From contig CALEYZ010000158.1 of NCBI GenBank assembly GCA_937928195.1, forward strand, positions 1 to 34,863: DNA of 34,863 bases, in the 5' to 3' direction. Source of the DNA: an uncultured Limnohabitans sp. GTDB lineage: Bacteria > Pseudomonadota > Gammaproteobacteria > Burkholderiales > Burkholderiaceae_C. The translations under genes and the position numbers were made by a program. The notes below the pieces were generated by a model. That model worked only from the letters and a program-made list of their open reading frames with translations. It searched no databases and had not been told where the DNA came from. This document shows, in pieces, positions 8,277 to 16,855 of this stretch. The number at the start of each line of letters is the position of its first letter. Position 1 is the stretch's first letter.

Positions 8277-9224
8277 ATGGTTTTCTCTTCACAAACTGTT
8301 GGCCGCATGGCCGCTGTCATCACGGTCCTCATTTGGACCTCTTTCATCATCGTGGCCCGTGCGTCTGCTTCGCATGTACTCTTGCCGCTGGACATTGCCT
8401 GCGCGCGTATCCTGGGTGCCAGCAGCATCTTGCTGCCCTGGGCTTGGTGGATGATGCGTGAACAGCGGCAACGCGGTGAGGTGGTGGGCTCATTGTTGGG
8501 CTTGTCGCCCTTGCCCTTGCGCATCACGGTGCAAGCCGGTTTGTTTGGTGGCTTCTTGTACGCAGTGCTGGCCTACATCGGCTTCTTTTATGCGCCCGCG
8601 GGTCATGCGTCGGTGTTGATGCCTGGCAGCTTGCCCTTGTGGACCACGCTCTTGATGTGGCTCTTCTTGCGCGAGCAAATTGGCATGAACCGCGCTATTG
8701 GATTGCTCATGATCGTGTGTGGCGACGTGTTGGTGGGCGGTGTGAGTTTGCTCAAGGCGTTTGACGGTGGCGAGGTGTGGATTGGCGATGTGCTGTTCAT
8801 GACCGCTGCGTTTTGCTGGTCGGCCTACAGTGTCACGGTGCGTCGGTATGGCTTGGATGCGGTGCGTGCCACCATGGCCATCACGGCGTTTGCTTTGGTG
8901 TGTTTCGTGCCGGGCTACGCGGTGTTGGTGAATTTGGGTGTGCTGCCAAGCCACATGTCACAAGCCTCTTGGTCTGAAATTGTGTTTCAGGCGGTGTTTC
9001 AAGGTGTGGGTTCGGTGGTCATTTCGGGCATCACGTTCACGCAAATGATTCGCGCTTTTGGTCCGGTCAAGTCGACCATGATCACGGCGGTGGTGCCGGG
9101 CTTGTCCGCCTTGGGTGCGGTGGTGTTTTTGGGCGAACCTTTGTCTTGGAACTTGTGGGCCGGCTTGGCCTTGGTCACGGGCGGCATTTTGTTTGGGGTA
9201 CGCCAAGCCATGGTCAAAGCATGA
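8277..9224 (+). CDS. DMT-superfamily transporter (EamA family)
   Basis: 315 residues from ATG 8277; an in-frame GTG at 8250 would add nine mostly polar residues. Ten hydrophobic segments in two repeated halves fit the EamA/DMT fold, with the second EamA repeat starting near 'GDVLFMTAAFCWSAYSV' and a C-terminal 'LGEPLSWNLWAGLALVTGGI' segment. These inner-membrane carriers usually export amino acids, metabolites or drugs; the substrate cannot be deduced. TATCAT at 8265-8270 sits 6 nt before the ATG, which would give a leaderless transcript if it is the -10 box. tsaB starts 38 bp downstream. Confidence 0.88.
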   Translation: MVFSSQTVGRMAAVITVLIWTSFIIVARASASHVLLPLDIACARILGASSILLPWAWWMMREQRQRGEVVGSLLGLSPLPLRITVQAGLFGGFLYAVLAYIGFFYAPAGHASVLMPGSLPLWTTLLMWLFLREQIGMNRAIGLLMIVCGDVLVGGVSLLKAFDGGEVWIGDVLFMTAAFCWSAYSVTVRRYGLDAVRATMAITAFALVCFVPGYAVLVNLGVLPSHMSQASWSEIVFQAVFQGVGSVVISGITFTQMIRAFGPVKSTMITAVVPGLSALGAVVFLGEPLSWNLWAGLALVTGGILFGVRQAMVKA

Positions 9225-9262
9225 TCAAGCCATGAAAGACAGAACTCGGACAGCCATTTCAC

Positions 9263-10075
9263 ATGACGACTGATTTGAAATTTTTAGCGTTTGAAACCAG
9301 CACCGACATGATGTCGGTGGCCCTTTGTGTGGGCGATCAAACTTGGCACCTTCACACGCAAGGCGGCGCCAATGCGTCTGCGCAATTGATTCCCAGTATT
9401 CACAACTTGCTGGCCCAAGCGCAATTGACTTTGGCCGATTTAACGGCCTTGGTGATTGGCCAAGGACCGGGCTCATTCACGGGTCTGCGAACCGCCTGTT
9501 CTGTGGCGCAAGGTTTGGCTTTGGGTGCGAACCTTCAAGTGATTCCCGTCGACACCTTGATGGTGGTGGCAGAAGATGCACGCGGTAGTTTGCAAGCGCC
9601 GCTCACATCGCAAGTGAGTGTGGTGATGGATGCCCGCATGGGTGAGGTTTATGGCGGCGCTTACGCGTGGCACGCCGCAAGCGGTCAGTGGCTAGCCACG
9701 GTGCCTTTGCAAGTGGGGCCACCTGCACAGGTGGCGCAGACGCTCATCACGGACCACGCCGCATCGGGCGTGTTGGCGGGCAATGGTTTTGAGGTTTACG
9801 CCGACGCATTTTTTGAAATCCTCGCCGCGCGCAGCAATGCGTGTTCGGTGGGTGTCTCGGACGTTCAGGCCATGAGATGCGTCCCAGCTGTGCCGCATGC
9901 CCTGGCTTTGCTCCGTTTGGCGCCAGCCTTGTGGGCGGCTGGCAAAGCCGTTGCACCCGAAGGTGTGCAACCCCTGTACATCCGAGACAAAGTGGCACAA
10001 ACCACGGCCGAGCGTGACGCCATCAAGGCGGCCAAAGCGGCCCACTCGGCAGCGCCTTTGCAAGATGCCCCATGA
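9263..10075 (+). CDS. tsaB: tRNA threonylcarbamoyladenosine biosynthesis protein TsaB
   Basis: 270 residues. The N-terminus shows the actin-like fold of TsaB: 'LAFETSTD--SVAL' phosphate-1-like segment, then 'LT-LVIGQGPGSFTGLRTACSVAQGLA' at about 60-90, the most conserved stretch of the family. 'VVMDARMGEVYGGAY' marks the second half. TsaB scaffolds TsaD and TsaE in the t6A transferase complex that uses the product of TsaC. The length, above the 230 or so of E. coli, is due to a longer C-terminus rich in Ala and Lys. rimI overlaps its stop by 4 bp (ATGA). Confidence 0.94.
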   Translation: MTTDLKFLAFETSTDMMSVALCVGDQTWHLHTQGGANASAQLIPSIHNLLAQAQLTLADLTALVIGQGPGSFTGLRTACSVAQGLALGANLQVIPVDTLMVVAEDARGSLQAPLTSQVSVVMDARMGEVYGGAYAWHAASGQWLATVPLQVGPPAQVAQTLITDHAASGVLAGNGFEVYADAFFEILAARSNACSVGVSDVQAMRCVPAVPHALALLRLAPALWAAGKAVAPEGVQPLYIRDKVAQTTAERDAIKAAKAAHSAAPLQDAP

Positions 10076-10572
10076 CCGCCTTCCAAGACAATCAGGGCGT
10101 GGCGACCGATGCGCTCCAGGTGCAACTGACCGCATTGACCGAGGCCGATTTAGAAGCCGTGGTCGCGGTTGAGCAGTTGGCCCATCCTCATCCTTGGTCG
10201 GTGGGCAACTTCAAGGACGCCTTGAAAGCGGGCAATCGAGCCGAAGGTCTGAAAGCCGGTACGCAGTGGGTGGGCTATTACGTGGCCATGCCCGTGCTGG
10301 ACGAAGTGCATTTGTTGAACATCACGGTGGCGCCTGTGTTTCAGGGCCAAGGATGGGCGCGTTGTTTGATGCAGTCTTTGTCCTTGTGGGCTCAAACTCA
10401 ACAAGCCACCACCTTGTGGCTGGAGGTGCGCGAAAGCAATGCGCGCGCTTTGAAGCTCTACACCGCGTTTGGTTTTGAGCAGGTCGGCATCCGAAAAGAT
10501 TACTATCCTGTCAGCACCAACCGCCGAGAAGCGGCCGTGGTGATGCGCATGGCACTAAACTCTCAGCAATGA
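10072..10572 (+). CDS. rimI: Ribosomal-protein-S18-alanine N-acetyltransferase
   Basis: 166 residues, a single GNAT domain. The acetyl-CoA pyrophosphate loop is 'V-A-P-V-F-Q-G-Q-G-W-A' (about 86-96), followed by 'LWLEVRESNARALKLYTAFGFEQVGIRKDYY', the typical RimI C-terminal half. RimI acetylates the N-terminal alanine of ribosomal protein S18. The fixed order tsaB-rimI is widespread. The start overlaps tsaB (ATGA) and the stop overlaps the downstream glycosylase gene (ATGA), so the three genes should be translationally coupled. Confidence 0.92.
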   Translation: MTAFQDNQGVATDALQVQLTALTEADLEAVVAVEQLAHPHPWSVGNFKDALKAGNRAEGLKAGTQWVGYYVAMPVLDEVHLLNITVAPVFQGQGWARCLMQSLSLWAQTQQATTLWLEVRESNARALKLYTAFGFEQVGIRKDYYPVSTNRREAAVVMRMALNSQQ

Positions 10573-11444
10573 CCGACCTTCACGACAAGCACGACATCGA
10601 CACGCGATTCGAATTGGACGATCGCCAACGGGCCATGCTGGCCGAGATGGGCGTGCGCGTGTGGATGCCCAAGTCAAAGCCGCAGGTGGCCGCGGTGCAA
10701 GCGGTGGCAACGCCTACAGCGCGAACTGCTCAGAGCGACACCGCATCCGATACCTCGATTGCTGTTGCGCACGTTTCGACAGATGCCTCAGTGGCCGTAC
10801 CCAAGACAGCACCCAAGACAGCACCCATGGCACTGCCGCCGAAGATGGTCACGGTGCCGGTGGTGGACATTGCGGCCTTGCCAGAAGGCATTGCCAGCAT
10901 GGACTGGCCCACTTTGCAATCGGCGGTGGCGTCGTGCACAGGATGTGGTTTAAGCCAAGGCCGTCAACAAGCCATTCCGGGAGAGGGCCCAGCCACTGCC
11001 GAGTGGATGGTGGTGGGCGATGCGCCTGGCGAGGACGAGGACAAAGAGGGCCGCAGCTTTGCCGGACCGGCAGGTCAATTGTTGGACAACATGCTGAAGG
11101 CCCTGGACCTGACCCGCTCGCAGGTTTACATCACGCATGCGCTCAAATGCCGTACCCCTTCGGGCCGCAGTACCAGCCAAGTTGAGGTGTCGCATTGCGC
11201 GTCTTATTTGGCAAGGCAGGTGGCCTTGGTTCAGCCCAAGGTGATATTGGCCATGGGACGCACAGCTGCCTTGGCTCTGCTACAAAGTGTTGAGCCCTTG
11301 GGCAAGCTGCGATCTGAAATTCAAAGCTTCCACGGCGTGCCCGTGGTGGTGACCTATCCGCCCGCGTATTTGTTGCGCAACCAAGCAGACAAAGCCAAGG
11401 CCTGGGCCGATTTGTGCTTGGCGGCCAGCTTGGTCCGCTCTTGA
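10569..11444 (+). CDS. Uracil-DNA glycosylase, family 4 (Fe-S)
   Basis: 291 residues. Residues 1-110 are a low-complexity Ala/Thr/Pro-rich extension; the catalytic domain follows. Four cysteines fit the family-4 iron-sulfur cluster: Cys123, Cys126, Cys194 and Cys210. Motif 1 reads GDAPGEDED (150-158) with 'GRSFAGPAGQLLD' after it. The usual 'T-Y-H-P-A-Y-L-L-R' motif reads T-Y-P-P-A-Y-L-L-R (262-270), so the position normally His is Pro264. The family removes uracil from DNA at the start of base-excision repair. It is the third gene of the tsaB-rimI unit, and ends 16 bp from a convergent transporter gene. Confidence 0.9.
   Translation: MTDLHDKHDIDTRFELDDRQRAMLAEMGVRVWMPKSKPQVAAVQAVATPTARTAQSDTASDTSIAVAHVSTDASVAVPKTAPKTAPMALPPKMVTVPVVDIAALPEGIASMDWPTLQSAVASCTGCGLSQGRQQAIPGEGPATAEWMVVGDAPGEDEDKEGRSFAGPAGQLLDNMLKALDLTRSQVYITHALKCRTPSGRSTSQVEVSHCASYLARQVALVQPKVILAMGRTAALALLQSVEPLGKLRSEIQSFHGVPVVVTYPPAYLLRNQADKAKAWADLCLAASLVRS
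10800..10823 (+). repeat. Two tandem 12-bp units in the glycosylase linker
   Basis: CCCAAGACAGCA occurs twice in direct succession, followed by the partial CCCATGGCA. It encodes PKTA-PKTA in the low-complexity linker before the catalytic domain. In-frame length variation here would be tolerated. Confidence 0.8.
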
Positions 11445-11460
11445 GTTTCAGTATGAAGCA

Positions 11461-12354
11461 TCAGTCTTGAACTTTGGCGGGCTTGGCCGGCCACAACACG
11501 CTGGCTATTGACAGCACCATCAAGCCCATGGCCGCCCAATCTTGCCAATGCAAGTGCTCGTTCAAGGCCCAGGCGCCCGAGAACACACCCAAGATGGGAA
11601 TCATCATGACGCTGAGGGTTGACGCCACGGGCGGCAGGCCGCGCGCCAAATAAAACCAAGCAGAGTGCGCAAAGCCAAACACCAAAAGGGCGTTGTACAA
11701 AATGGACAGCCAATGTGTCGTGGTGGGGGCTTGCCAGCGATCTGCTTCAAACAGCAGTGCCAATGCGCCAATCACCACGGTGGTCATGGCGGTCATCCAA
11801 AAAGACAAGGTGAGCGTGGGCAATGGAATTTGCGTGCGGCGCAGCAACTGTGTGCCGAAGGCCCAAGTGCTGGCGGCCACCAGTGCCAACAGCACGCCGA
11901 CCGGTCGACCCGACAAATTGGCCAACTCGTGCCAGAGCAACAAAACCACACCCAACGCCGCTGCGGCCACCCCACCCCAAGCGCGCTTCGACATTTGCGC
12001 TTGAAACACCACCGCGCCAATGACGGCAGAAAAAATGGGCATGGTGTAGCCCAAGATGGCGGAGCGCCCACTGGACAAGTACTGCACTGCCAAAATGATC
12101 AAGGCATGCCATATGAACATGTTGAAAATCGACAGTACCAGCAGCTCGCGCCAGTAAATGCGGGGAATGCGAAAGGGCACCTTCATGGCCAGCAAGGCCA
12201 AGCCCAACACAGGGGTGCCGATGAGCAAGCAAATGAAGCGAAAGGTGAGTGGCGGAAAGCCCGTCACACCCAGCTTCATGATGGGCCAATTGATGCCCCA
12301 AACGACAGTCAGGAGTGCCAAGACCACCCATTGGCGAGTTGTGAGAGCGTGCAT
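11461..12354 (-). CDS. DMT-superfamily transporter (EamA family)
   Basis: 297 residues with about ten hydrophobic segments. The opening 'VLALLTVVWGINWPIMKLGV-GFPPLTFRFI' is the classical first EamA repeat, and a second repeat starts near 'GVLLALVAASTWAFGTQLLRR'. This is an inner-membrane carrier, probably an exporter of amino acids or other metabolites; the substrate is not predictable. It is a distant paralogue of the 8277 gene. It converges on the glycosylase gene (16 bp gap) and diverges from pyrF. TAAGAT on the minus strand (12362-12367) lies 7 nt before the ATG. Confidence 0.88.
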   Translation of the reverse strand: MHALTTRQWVVLALLTVVWGINWPIMKLGVTGFPPLTFRFICLLIGTPVLGLALLAMKVPFRIPRIYWRELLVLSIFNMFIWHALIILAVQYLSSGRSAILGYTMPIFSAVIGAVVFQAQMSKRAWGGVAAAALGVVLLLWHELANLSGRPVGVLLALVAASTWAFGTQLLRRTQIPLPTLTLSFWMTAMTTVVIGALALLFEADRWQAPTTTHWLSILYNALLVFGFAHSAWFYLARGLPPVASTLSVMMIPILGVFSGAWALNEHLHWQDWAAMGLMVLSIASVLWPAKPAKVQD

Positions 12355-12419
12355 AGCGCCGATCTTAGAGGCAAATGCCGTGATGAGGCGTCTGTTTGGG
12401 GTTTGCCTGCCTGAGCCTT

Positions 12420-12425
12420 TAAAAT
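12420..12425 (+). promoter_or_regulatory. Candidate -10 box of pyrF, start-proximal
   Basis: TAAAAT ends 6 nt before the pyrF ATG at 12432 and no Shine-Dalgarno is visible. Transcription beginning 6-7 nt after this box would start at or next to the ATG, giving a leaderless mRNA. No strong -35 box at 17 bp spacing was seen, so this is tentative. Confidence 0.35.
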
Positions 12426-12431
12426 CGGCGC

Positions 12432-13274
12432 ATGACCTTCTTAGAACAACTGCAAGGCGCGGAGCGCCAAAACGGCTCCCTGTTGTGTGTGGGCTTGGAC
12501 CCAGAGCCCCGTAAATTCCCCGCTCACCTCAAGGATGATGCCAGCAAGATCTATGATTTTTGCGCGCAGATTGTCGATGCCACGGCCGATCTGGCCATCG
12601 CCTTCAAACCTCAAATCGCCTACTTTGCGGCGCACCGCGCAGAAGACCAGTTGGAAAAACTGATGGACCACATGCGTCGCAACGCGCCACATGTGCCCGT
12701 GATTTTGGACGCCAAGCGCGGCGACATTGGCTCCACCGCCGAGCAATATGCCAAAGAAGCCTTTGAGCGTTATGGCGCAGACGCCGTCACCTTGTCGCCC
12801 TTCATGGGCTTTGACTCGGTCCAGCCGTATTTGAAATACCACGGCAAAGGCGCGTTCTTGTTGTGCCGCACGTCCAACCCGGGCGGCGATGATCTGCAAA
12901 ACCAACGCTTGGCCTCTGTCGAAGGCCAGCCTTTGTTGTACGAACATGTGGCCAAGTTGGCGCAAGGCCCTTGGAATTTGAACGGTCAACTGGGCTTGGT
13001 GGTCGGTGCCACCTACCCCGCTGAAATTGAGCGTGTGCGCAGTTTGGCGCCCACCTTGCCCTTGCTCATTCCTGGTGTGGGTGCGCAAGGTGGTGATGCC
13101 GTGGCCACCATCAAGGCGGGTTACCGCCGAAGCAATGGCGCCACCACCGGTGCGGTCATTGTGAATTCATCGCGCGCCATTTTGTACGCGTCATCGGGGG
13201 CCGACTATGCACAGGCTGCACGCAAAGAAGCCGAGCGCACACGCGATGTGCTGAAAGCTGCTGCGCAAGGCTGA
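12432..13274 (+). CDS. pyrF: Orotidine 5'-phosphate decarboxylase (type 2)
   Basis: 280 residues, the length of the type-2 PyrF subfamily rather than the roughly 240 of E. coli PyrF. Key segments are 'LCVGLDPEPRKFP' (18-30), 'FKPQIAYF' (59-66), and the catalytic D-A-K-R-G-D-I-G-S-T at 93-102 with Lys95 between the two aspartates. 'LIPGVGAQGGD' and 'VNSSRAILYASSG' form the phosphate-binding end. It decarboxylates OMP to UMP, the last step of de novo pyrimidine synthesis. Confidence 0.96.
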   Translation: MTFLEQLQGAERQNGSLLCVGLDPEPRKFPAHLKDDASKIYDFCAQIVDATADLAIAFKPQIAYFAAHRAEDQLEKLMDHMRRNAPHVPVILDAKRGDIGSTAEQYAKEAFERYGADAVTLSPFMGFDSVQPYLKYHGKGAFLLCRTSNPGGDDLQNQRLASVEGQPLLYEHVAKLAQGPWNLNGQLGLVVGATYPAEIERVRSLAPTLPLLIPGVGAQGGDAVATIKAGYRRSNGATTGAVIVNSSRAILYASSGADYAQAARKEAERTRDVLKAAAQG

Positions 13275-13300
13275 TCAATCTGCACTGCGCTTGGCGTCCT

Positions 13301-13329
13301 CACGCACAACTGCGTGCAGGGCGCTTTAT
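13301..13329 (+). terminator. Possible terminator between pyrF and uvrA
   Basis: The stem CACGCA-CAAC-TGCGTG is followed by CAGGGCGC and then a T-rich run (TTTATTTTT) that enters the end of uvrA. It would suit pyrF termination, but the T run is not directly next to the stem. Confidence 0.4.
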
Positions 13330-16300
13330 TTTTGGAGCAAACGCTTCAAGTAACGGCCGGTGAAACTGTTTGGATTCTCTGCCAGTGTTTCAGGGGTGCC
13401 CACACCGACAACGGTGCCGCCGCCTGAGCCGCCTTCGGGGCCCATGTCGATCAGCCAATCGGCGGTTTTGATCACATCCAAGTTGTGCTCAATCACCACG
13501 ATGGTGTTGCCTGCGTCGCGCAGTTGGTGCAACACTTTGAGCAGCAGTGCAATGTCGGCAAAGTGCAAGCCCGTGGTGGGCTCGTCCAAGATGTACAAAG
13601 TGCGACCGGTGTCGCGCTTGGACAATTCCAAAGCCAGCTTCACACGCTGCGCTTCACCACCCGACAAGGTGGTGGCGGCTTGGCCCAAGCGGATGTAGCT
13701 TAAGCCCACATCGAGCAAGGTTTGCAACTTGCGCGCAATGGCAGGCACGGCGCTGAAAAATTCAAACGCCGCTTCCACCGTCATGTCGAGCACTTGGGCA
13801 ATGTTTTTGCCCTTGTACAAAATTTCCAAAGTTTCGCGGTTGTAGCGCTGGCCATGGCACACGTCACAAGGCACGTACACGTCGGGCAAGAAGTGCATTT
13901 CTACTTTGACCATGCCGTCGCCTTGGCAGGCTTCGCAGCGGCCGCCACCGTTGGAGGCATTGACGTTGAAGCTAAAGCGGCCGGGGCCATAACCCCGTTC
14001 ACGCGCCGCAGGCACCTCGGTCATCAGGTCGCGAATGTGTGTGAACAAGCCGGTGTATGTGGCCGGGTTGCTGCGGGGCGTGCGGCCAATGGGCGATTGG
14101 TCCACGTTGATCACTTTGTCGAAGTGGTACAGCCCCAAAATGTCTTCGTGGGCGGCCGGCTCGTCGTGGGCGCGGTGAATGCTGTGCGCAGCAGCGGTGT
14201 ACAAAGTTTCGTTCACCAAAGTGGATTTGCCAGAGCCTGAAACACCTGTCACGCAGGTCAGCAAGCCCACCGGAAATGCAACCCGCACATCTTTCAAGTT
14301 GTGGCCTGTGGCGCCCACAATTTCAATGAAGTCTTTGCCAGGTGCGTTGCGTTTTGCAGGCACTTCAATGGCTTTGCGACCCGACAAATACTGGCCCGTC
14401 AACGAATCGGGGGCCAACAAAATCTCATCGCAGGTGCCTTGCGCCATCACGCGGCCACCGTGCACGCCTGCGCCTGGTCCCATGTCGATCACATGGTCGG
14501 CAATGCGGATCATGTCTTCGTCGTGCTCGACCACCAGCACGCTGTTGCCAATGTCGCGCAGGTGTTGCAGTGTGCCAATGAGGCGGTCGTTGTCGCGCTG
14601 ATGCAAACCAATGCTGGGCTCGTCCAGTACATACATCACGCCAGTGAGGCCGGAGCCAATTTGGCTGGCCAAGCGAATGCGCTGGGCTTCACCGCCCGAC
14701 AAGGTGTCGGCGCTGCGGTCCAAGCTGAGGTAGTTCAGGCCGACGTCGTTCAAGAACTTCAAACGTGAGCCAATTTCGCGCACCACTTTGTCGGCAATTT
14801 CAGCCTTGGCGCCACGCAGTTGCAGGCTTTGGAAATACGTTTGTGCTTCACCCAGCGTGACGTGGTTGACTTCGTAAATGGCGCGCGCTTGCGCGCCCTC
14901 GCCCACGCGCACATGGCGCGCTTCACGGCGCAAGCGGGTGCCGTGGCAATCAGAGCATGCATGGTGACTGCGCATGCGCGCCAAGTCTTCGCGCACCACA
15001 CTCGAATCTGTTTCTTTGAAACGGCGCGTGAGGTTGGGGATGATGCCCTCAAACGGATGTTTCTTGGTCACGCGTTTGCCTTGCGAGGCGCCCGACTCCA
15101 TGATGTAGCTGAACTTGATGTCTTCCTCGCCCGAGCCCCACAGGATGACGTGTCGCACGTTGTCGGGCAAAGATTCGAAAGAGGCTTCCACATCAAAGGC
15201 GTAATGCTTGGCCAAGCTTTCCAGCATGCTGAAATAAAAACCATTGCGGCGATCCCAGCCCTTGATGGCGCCACTGGCCAAGCTCAAACTGGGGAATGCC
15301 ACCACACGGTCAATGTCAAACACTTCCATGGTGCCCAGGCCATCGCAGGTAGTGCATGCGCCCATGGGCGAGTTGAAAGAGAACAAGCGTGGTTCAAGTT
15401 CTGCAATGGAATAGTGGCAGACGGGGCATGAAAACTTCGCGTTGAACAAATGTTCTTTGCTGGTGTCCATTTCAACCGCTACGGCGCGCTGTTCTGCCAA
15501 GCGCAAGGCCGCTTCAAAACTTTCTGCAATGCGCTGGCGCAGGGCGTCGCGCGCAGGGGCTTCGGTTTCGTGGCGAATTTTGAGGCGGTCCACCACCACG
15601 TCGATGTCGTGCTTTTCAGTTTTCTTCAAGGTGGGCAAGTTTTCCACTTCGAAGGTTTCGCCGTTGATGCGAAAGCGCACATAGCCCAAAGCCTGCATTT
15701 GCTCGAAGACTTTTTCAAATTCGCCTTTGCGTTCGCGGGCAATGGGCGCCACGATCATGAGCCGCGTGTCTTCGGGCAATTCCAAAACGGCATCGACCAT
15801 TTGGCTCACGGTTTGCGCTTGCAGCGCCAGGTTGTGGTCAGGGCAGTAAGGCGTTCCTGCGCGGGCAAACAACAAACGCAGGTAGTCGTGAATTTCAGTG
15901 ACCGTGCCCACGGTGGAGCGTGGGTTGTGGCTGGTGGCTTTTTGCTCAATGGAGATGGCGGGCGACAGACCTTCGATCAAGTCTACGTCCGGCTTGTCCA
16001 TCAGTTGCAAAAACTGGCGCGCATAGGCCGACAAGCTTTCAACATAGCGGCGTTGACCTTCGGCATACAGCGTGTCAAAGGCCAAACTGGATTTGCCGGA
16101 ACCACTCAGGCCGGTGATCACCACCAGTTGGTTGCGCGGAATGTCCAGGTCAATGTTTTTGAGGTTGTGGGTGCGAGCGCCGCGCACACTGATGTGCGTT
16201 TGGCGCAGGGCACTGGCCAAGTAGGCGCCATCTTCTGAATTGCTTGCTGACAGCGCTGCTTCTTGCCGCGCTGCTGCCAGTTCGGCCTCGAGCAGACGAA

Positions 16301-16385
16301 CTTTGTCCATGGCACTGAGCGGTGTTGCCAAGGTGGTCAAACTAGCGGGGGCGTTGGGAGCGTTCAAAATCGAGGGGCCAGACAA
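13326..16385 (-). CDS. uvrA: Excinuclease ABC subunit A
   Basis: 1019 residues, above the usual 940-960. The family core begins near residue 64 with 'ISVRGARTHNLKNIDLDIPRNQL' and the first Walker A G-L-S-G-S-G-K-S-S (92-100). A zinc-binding CPVC...CTTC pair, the ABC signature 'LSGGEAQRIRLA', a second Walker A (GVSGSGKST), a second zinc module (CEAC...CDVC) and a second signature 'LSGGEAQRVKLA' follow. UvrA dimers scan DNA for bulky lesions and load UvrB. The first 60 residues are an extension starting at TTG 16385; ATG at 16310 (residue 26) is an alternative start. GATAAT on the minus strand (16394-16399) lies 8 nt before the TTG. Confidence 0.96.
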   Translation of the reverse strand: MSGPSILNAPNAPASLTTLATPLSAMDKVRLLEAELAAARQEAALSASNSEDGAYLASALRQTHISVRGARTHNLKNIDLDIPRNQLVVITGLSGSGKSSLAFDTLYAEGQRRYVESLSAYARQFLQLMDKPDVDLIEGLSPAISIEQKATSHNPRSTVGTVTEIHDYLRLLFARAGTPYCPDHNLALQAQTVSQMVDAVLELPEDTRLMIVAPIARERKGEFEKVFEQMQALGYVRFRINGETFEVENLPTLKKTEKHDIDVVVDRLKIRHETEAPARDALRQRIAESFEAALRLAEQRAVAVEMDTSKEHLFNAKFSCPVCHYSIAELEPRLFSFNSPMGACTTCDGLGTMEVFDIDRVVAFPSLSLASGAIKGWDRRNGFYFSMLESLAKHYAFDVEASFESLPDNVRHVILWGSGEEDIKFSYIMESGASQGKRVTKKHPFEGIIPNLTRRFKETDSSVVREDLARMRSHHACSDCHGTRLRREARHVRVGEGAQARAIYEVNHVTLGEAQTYFQSLQLRGAKAEIADKVVREIGSRLKFLNDVGLNYLSLDRSADTLSGGEAQRIRLASQIGSGLTGVMYVLDEPSIGLHQRDNDRLIGTLQHLRDIGNSVLVVEHDEDMIRIADHVIDMGPGAGVHGGRVMAQGTCDEILLAPDSLTGQYLSGRKAIEVPAKRNAPGKDFIEIVGATGHNLKDVRVAFPVGLLTCVTGVSGSGKSTLVNETLYTAAAHSIHRAHDEPAAHEDILGLYHFDKVINVDQSPIGRTPRSNPATYTGLFTHIRDLMTEVPAARERGYGPGRFSFNVNASNGGGRCEACQGDGMVKVEMHFLPDVYVPCDVCHGQRYNRETLEILYKGKNIAQVLDMTVEAAFEFFSAVPAIARKLQTLLDVGLSYIRLGQAATTLSGGEAQRVKLALELSKRDTGRTLYILDEPTTGLHFADIALLLKVLHQLRDAGNTIVVIEHNLDVIKTADWLIDMGPEGGSGGGTVVGVGTPETLAENPNSFTGRYLKRLLQK

Positions 16386-16462
16386 AACCCTCGATTATCG
16401 CCAGTTCAGACTTTCCTGTCTTGGTTCGATGCCCAATTGAGCAGAAGAACGTGGCGGGGCAA

Positions 16463-16487
16463 GAAAAAAGCCAGCTTGCGCTGGCTT
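16463..16487 (-). terminator. Intrinsic terminator after the HiPIP gene
   Basis: The stem AAGCCAGC-TTGC-GCTGGCTT is, on the minus strand, followed by a T run (plus-strand A6 at 16463-16468). It lies 69 bp beyond the HiPIP stop and before uvrA, so it separates these two minus-strand genes. Confidence 0.85.
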
Positions 16488-16555
16488 ATGAGGACCCGAT
16501 GGGGCCTTTGGGGGGCCACCGCATTGGGTGGCTCTGGCTTTGAAGCGCCTGGAAC

Positions 16556-16855
16556 TTAAGCTTTCTTGGCGTAAGCAGAGCACCAGCCGTTGCCTGCCAC
16601 TTGTTTGCCAGCAAACAGGGGGCAGCCACCAGCAGCGTCAGAAGCTTTGCCTTGGTACAAAGCGCAGTTGCTGCATTTTTGACCCGCGGCGTATTTTGCG
16701 TTTTTCACTTTGGTTGCGTCAGCGGCGTAAGCCAAAGCAGCAGCCTGTGGGTCTTTTTCGTTGACCATGGCTTGGGCCATGACTTGTGTTGCTGCCAAGG
16801 CTGTACCGCCCAATGCAACTTGCATCATGAAAACGCGACGGTTGGTTTGTTTCAT
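16556..16855 (-). CDS. High-potential iron-sulfur protein (HiPIP)
   Basis: 99 residues. The N-terminus has an R-R-V-F twin-arginine motif (6-9) and a hydrophobic segment ending near the AMAQA at 27, so Tat export of the folded protein is expected. Four cysteines, Cys61, Cys64, Cys78 and Cys92, occur as C-S-N-C, G-G-C-P and G-W-C-S, the HiPIP pattern for one 4Fe-4S cluster; the mature protein is about 70 residues. HiPIPs carry electrons in the periplasm, in photosynthetic or respiratory chains. GGAGA precedes the ATG. It is monocistronic, with its own terminator, and diverges from the MFS gene by 168 bp. Confidence 0.93.
   Translation of the reverse strand: MKQTNRRVFMMQVALGGTALAATQVMAQAMVNEKDPQAAALAYAADATKVKNAKYAAGQKCSNCALYQGKASDAAGGCPLFAGKQVAGNGWCSAYAKKA

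Noticed and set aside
15450..16238. Long open frame (262 codons) on the plus strand opposite uvrA
   Set aside because: It lies wholly antisense to a strongly conserved gene, its residues are an Ala/His/Gln-rich shadow with no family pattern, and it has no ribosome site.
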